Shown piece by piece: positions 5,779-6,587 of a stretch of 6,587 nucleotides of DNA (positions within the stretch are counted from its first letter, which is position 1; each line of letters starts with the position of its first letter). The DNA comes from JAGLCW01 sp964427915 (GTDB lineage: Bacteria; Caldisericota; Caldisericia; UBA6126), in contig CAYRWA010000069.1 in NCBI GenBank assembly GCA_964427915.1, positions 1 to 6,587 of the forward strand, in the 5' to 3' direction. Both the position numbers and the translations under genes were made by a program. The notes below the pieces were generated by a model. It saw nothing but the letters and a program-made list of their open reading frames with translations, did not search any database and had not been told where the DNA came from.

Positions 5779-6587
5779 TCACTTTGTTAACCAAACATGC
5801 TTTTCACAGCATTCAATCATACAATCACTTGTTTGTAATATTGCAGCAAATTCTCTTCCTTTTCCACAGCCTTTTCCATCCTCTCCACATTCGTCCATGT
5901 ATCTGTCTTTCATCCATTCGTTCCATGCGTCTTGATCCCAAGGATCTAGTTCTTTATAGTCCTTCCATCCCTTATTTTCAATATATTCTTTATTATACCC
6001 GTGTTGCGCACCACTTGCAGTGTAGATAGGGAGTCCAGAAGGTGAATATCCAATTCTACCATTTTCATCGGATGTTTCGGGATACCTTGGACCATTGCGA
6101 TCACTATATAACTCATCACAAGTCATAGTAGTATGAAAATCATACCAAGCTTGAACCATTTGAAACCAATGAGCGCTTTTATCAACGTTTTCGTTTGCTC
6201 GATTTGAAGGATTACAATCGCAAATACAGTCATCAAATTGTCTGTAATCTTCGTAAAATGAGAGCAAGAAATCTTGAGTTTTTAAAAATGCAATACTAGT
6301 TAATATTTGCTTAACAAGCAGCGTTTTCTTTCTAAAAGTCCAATCCACATTGGTTGTCAGGATAAGTGAGTCTGTGATAGATCCTGCTTCTCCCAGGCTA
6401 GTAAAGGGATTGCGAATGTTGTTGGCATTGATGGAAGTAAAAAGACTGGTTCGCAGATCATATTGATACAAAACTTGAGGCACTCCAGAAGCATCGGTTA
6501 GCATAGCCGTATTACCAAAATTGTCATAATGGAAATAGAGCATGCCTGTAAAGGTTTGTCCAATGCCTCCTCGTTGGTCGGTATAAT
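5779..6587 (-). CDS. RHS-repeat protein, C-terminal part with Cys-rich tip (5' end off right edge)
   Basis: The frame is open from the right edge to TGA at 5779, giving 268 visible residues. The ATG at 6543 is internal, because the RHS pattern continues upstream of it (DQRGGIGQTFTG). RHS/YD core motifs are FHYDNFGN and VLYQYD, followed by NPFTSLGEAGSITDS. RHS proteins form a shell that encloses a C-terminal toxin or mediates surface contact. The expected continuation (TGLYY..ARYYDP..GRF..DP) is absent. Instead there are about 195 residues of unrecognised sequence with nine cysteines, clustered in CICDC, DECGEDGKGCG and SDCMIECC near the end. A Trp/Asp/Tyr-rich stretch, DPWDQDAWNEWMKDRYMDEC, lies before the last cluster. 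No catalytic motif is recognised. It is followed closely by the lipoprotein gene. The tip could be a toxin, a divergent surface domain or the product of a rearranged gene end. Confidence 0.8.
   Translation of the reverse strand, partial: YTDQRGGIGQTFTGMLYFHYDNFGNTAMLTDASGVPQVLYQYDLRTSLFTSINANNIRNPFTSLGEAGSITDSLILTTNVDWTFRKKTLLVKQILTSIAFLKTQDFLLSFYEDYRQFDDCICDCNPSNRANENVDKSAHWFQMVQAWYDFHTTMTCDELYSDRNGPRYPETSDENGRIGYSPSGLPIYTASGAQHGYNKEYIENKGWKDYKELDPWDQDAWNEWMKDRYMDECGEDGKGCGKGREFAAILQTSDCMIECCEKHVWLTK

Overview
The window is AT-rich bacterial DNA with compact genes, strong GGAGG-type ribosome binding sites and a sigma70/sigmaA-type promoter. It carries parts or all of six protein genes. A TolB-like anchored protein, a lipoprotein and an RHS protein suggest a bacterium with much surface and envelope protein (spirochaete, Firmicute or another anaerobe). 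No rRNA, tRNA or other diagnostic marker is present, so I do not name a taxon.

Left part (1-2523): a PD40/TolB-like membrane-anchored protein runs off the left edge on the minus strand. A 463-base divergent intergenic region follows, holding two perfect short inverted repeats and a clear promoter. Next is a complete class-3-type aldehyde dehydrogenase on the plus strand (start at 1153; a longer frame opening at 1090 begins inside the promoter). It converges with the next gene at a 20-base gap.

Middle part (2544-4723): on the minus strand lie a small DUF4332 helix-hairpin-helix protein and, upstream of it, a single-chain AAA ATPase with a C-terminal DUF4143/PD-(D/E)XK-like domain. The roughly 400 bases in front of the ATPase hold no convincing gene but are rich in structure: three tandem 23-base repeats next to its start, an 8-base-stem inverted repeat overlapping a four-codon minigene with a good ribosome binding site, a perfect 11-base-stem hairpin with no U-tract, and a fragment that may be a decayed gene.

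Right part (4724-6587): a two-gene minus-strand unit. The 3' end of an RHS-repeat gene comes from the right edge and ends in a Cys-rich, unrecognised C-terminal region. A lipoprotein follows 17 bases after its stop and is probably translated from the same message. The RHS core breaks off where the conserved YDP/GRF segment should come, so this tip is either a divergent effector or a rearranged end. The strongest candidates for something undescribed are this RHS-tip/lipoprotein pair and the repeat array controlling the ATPase.
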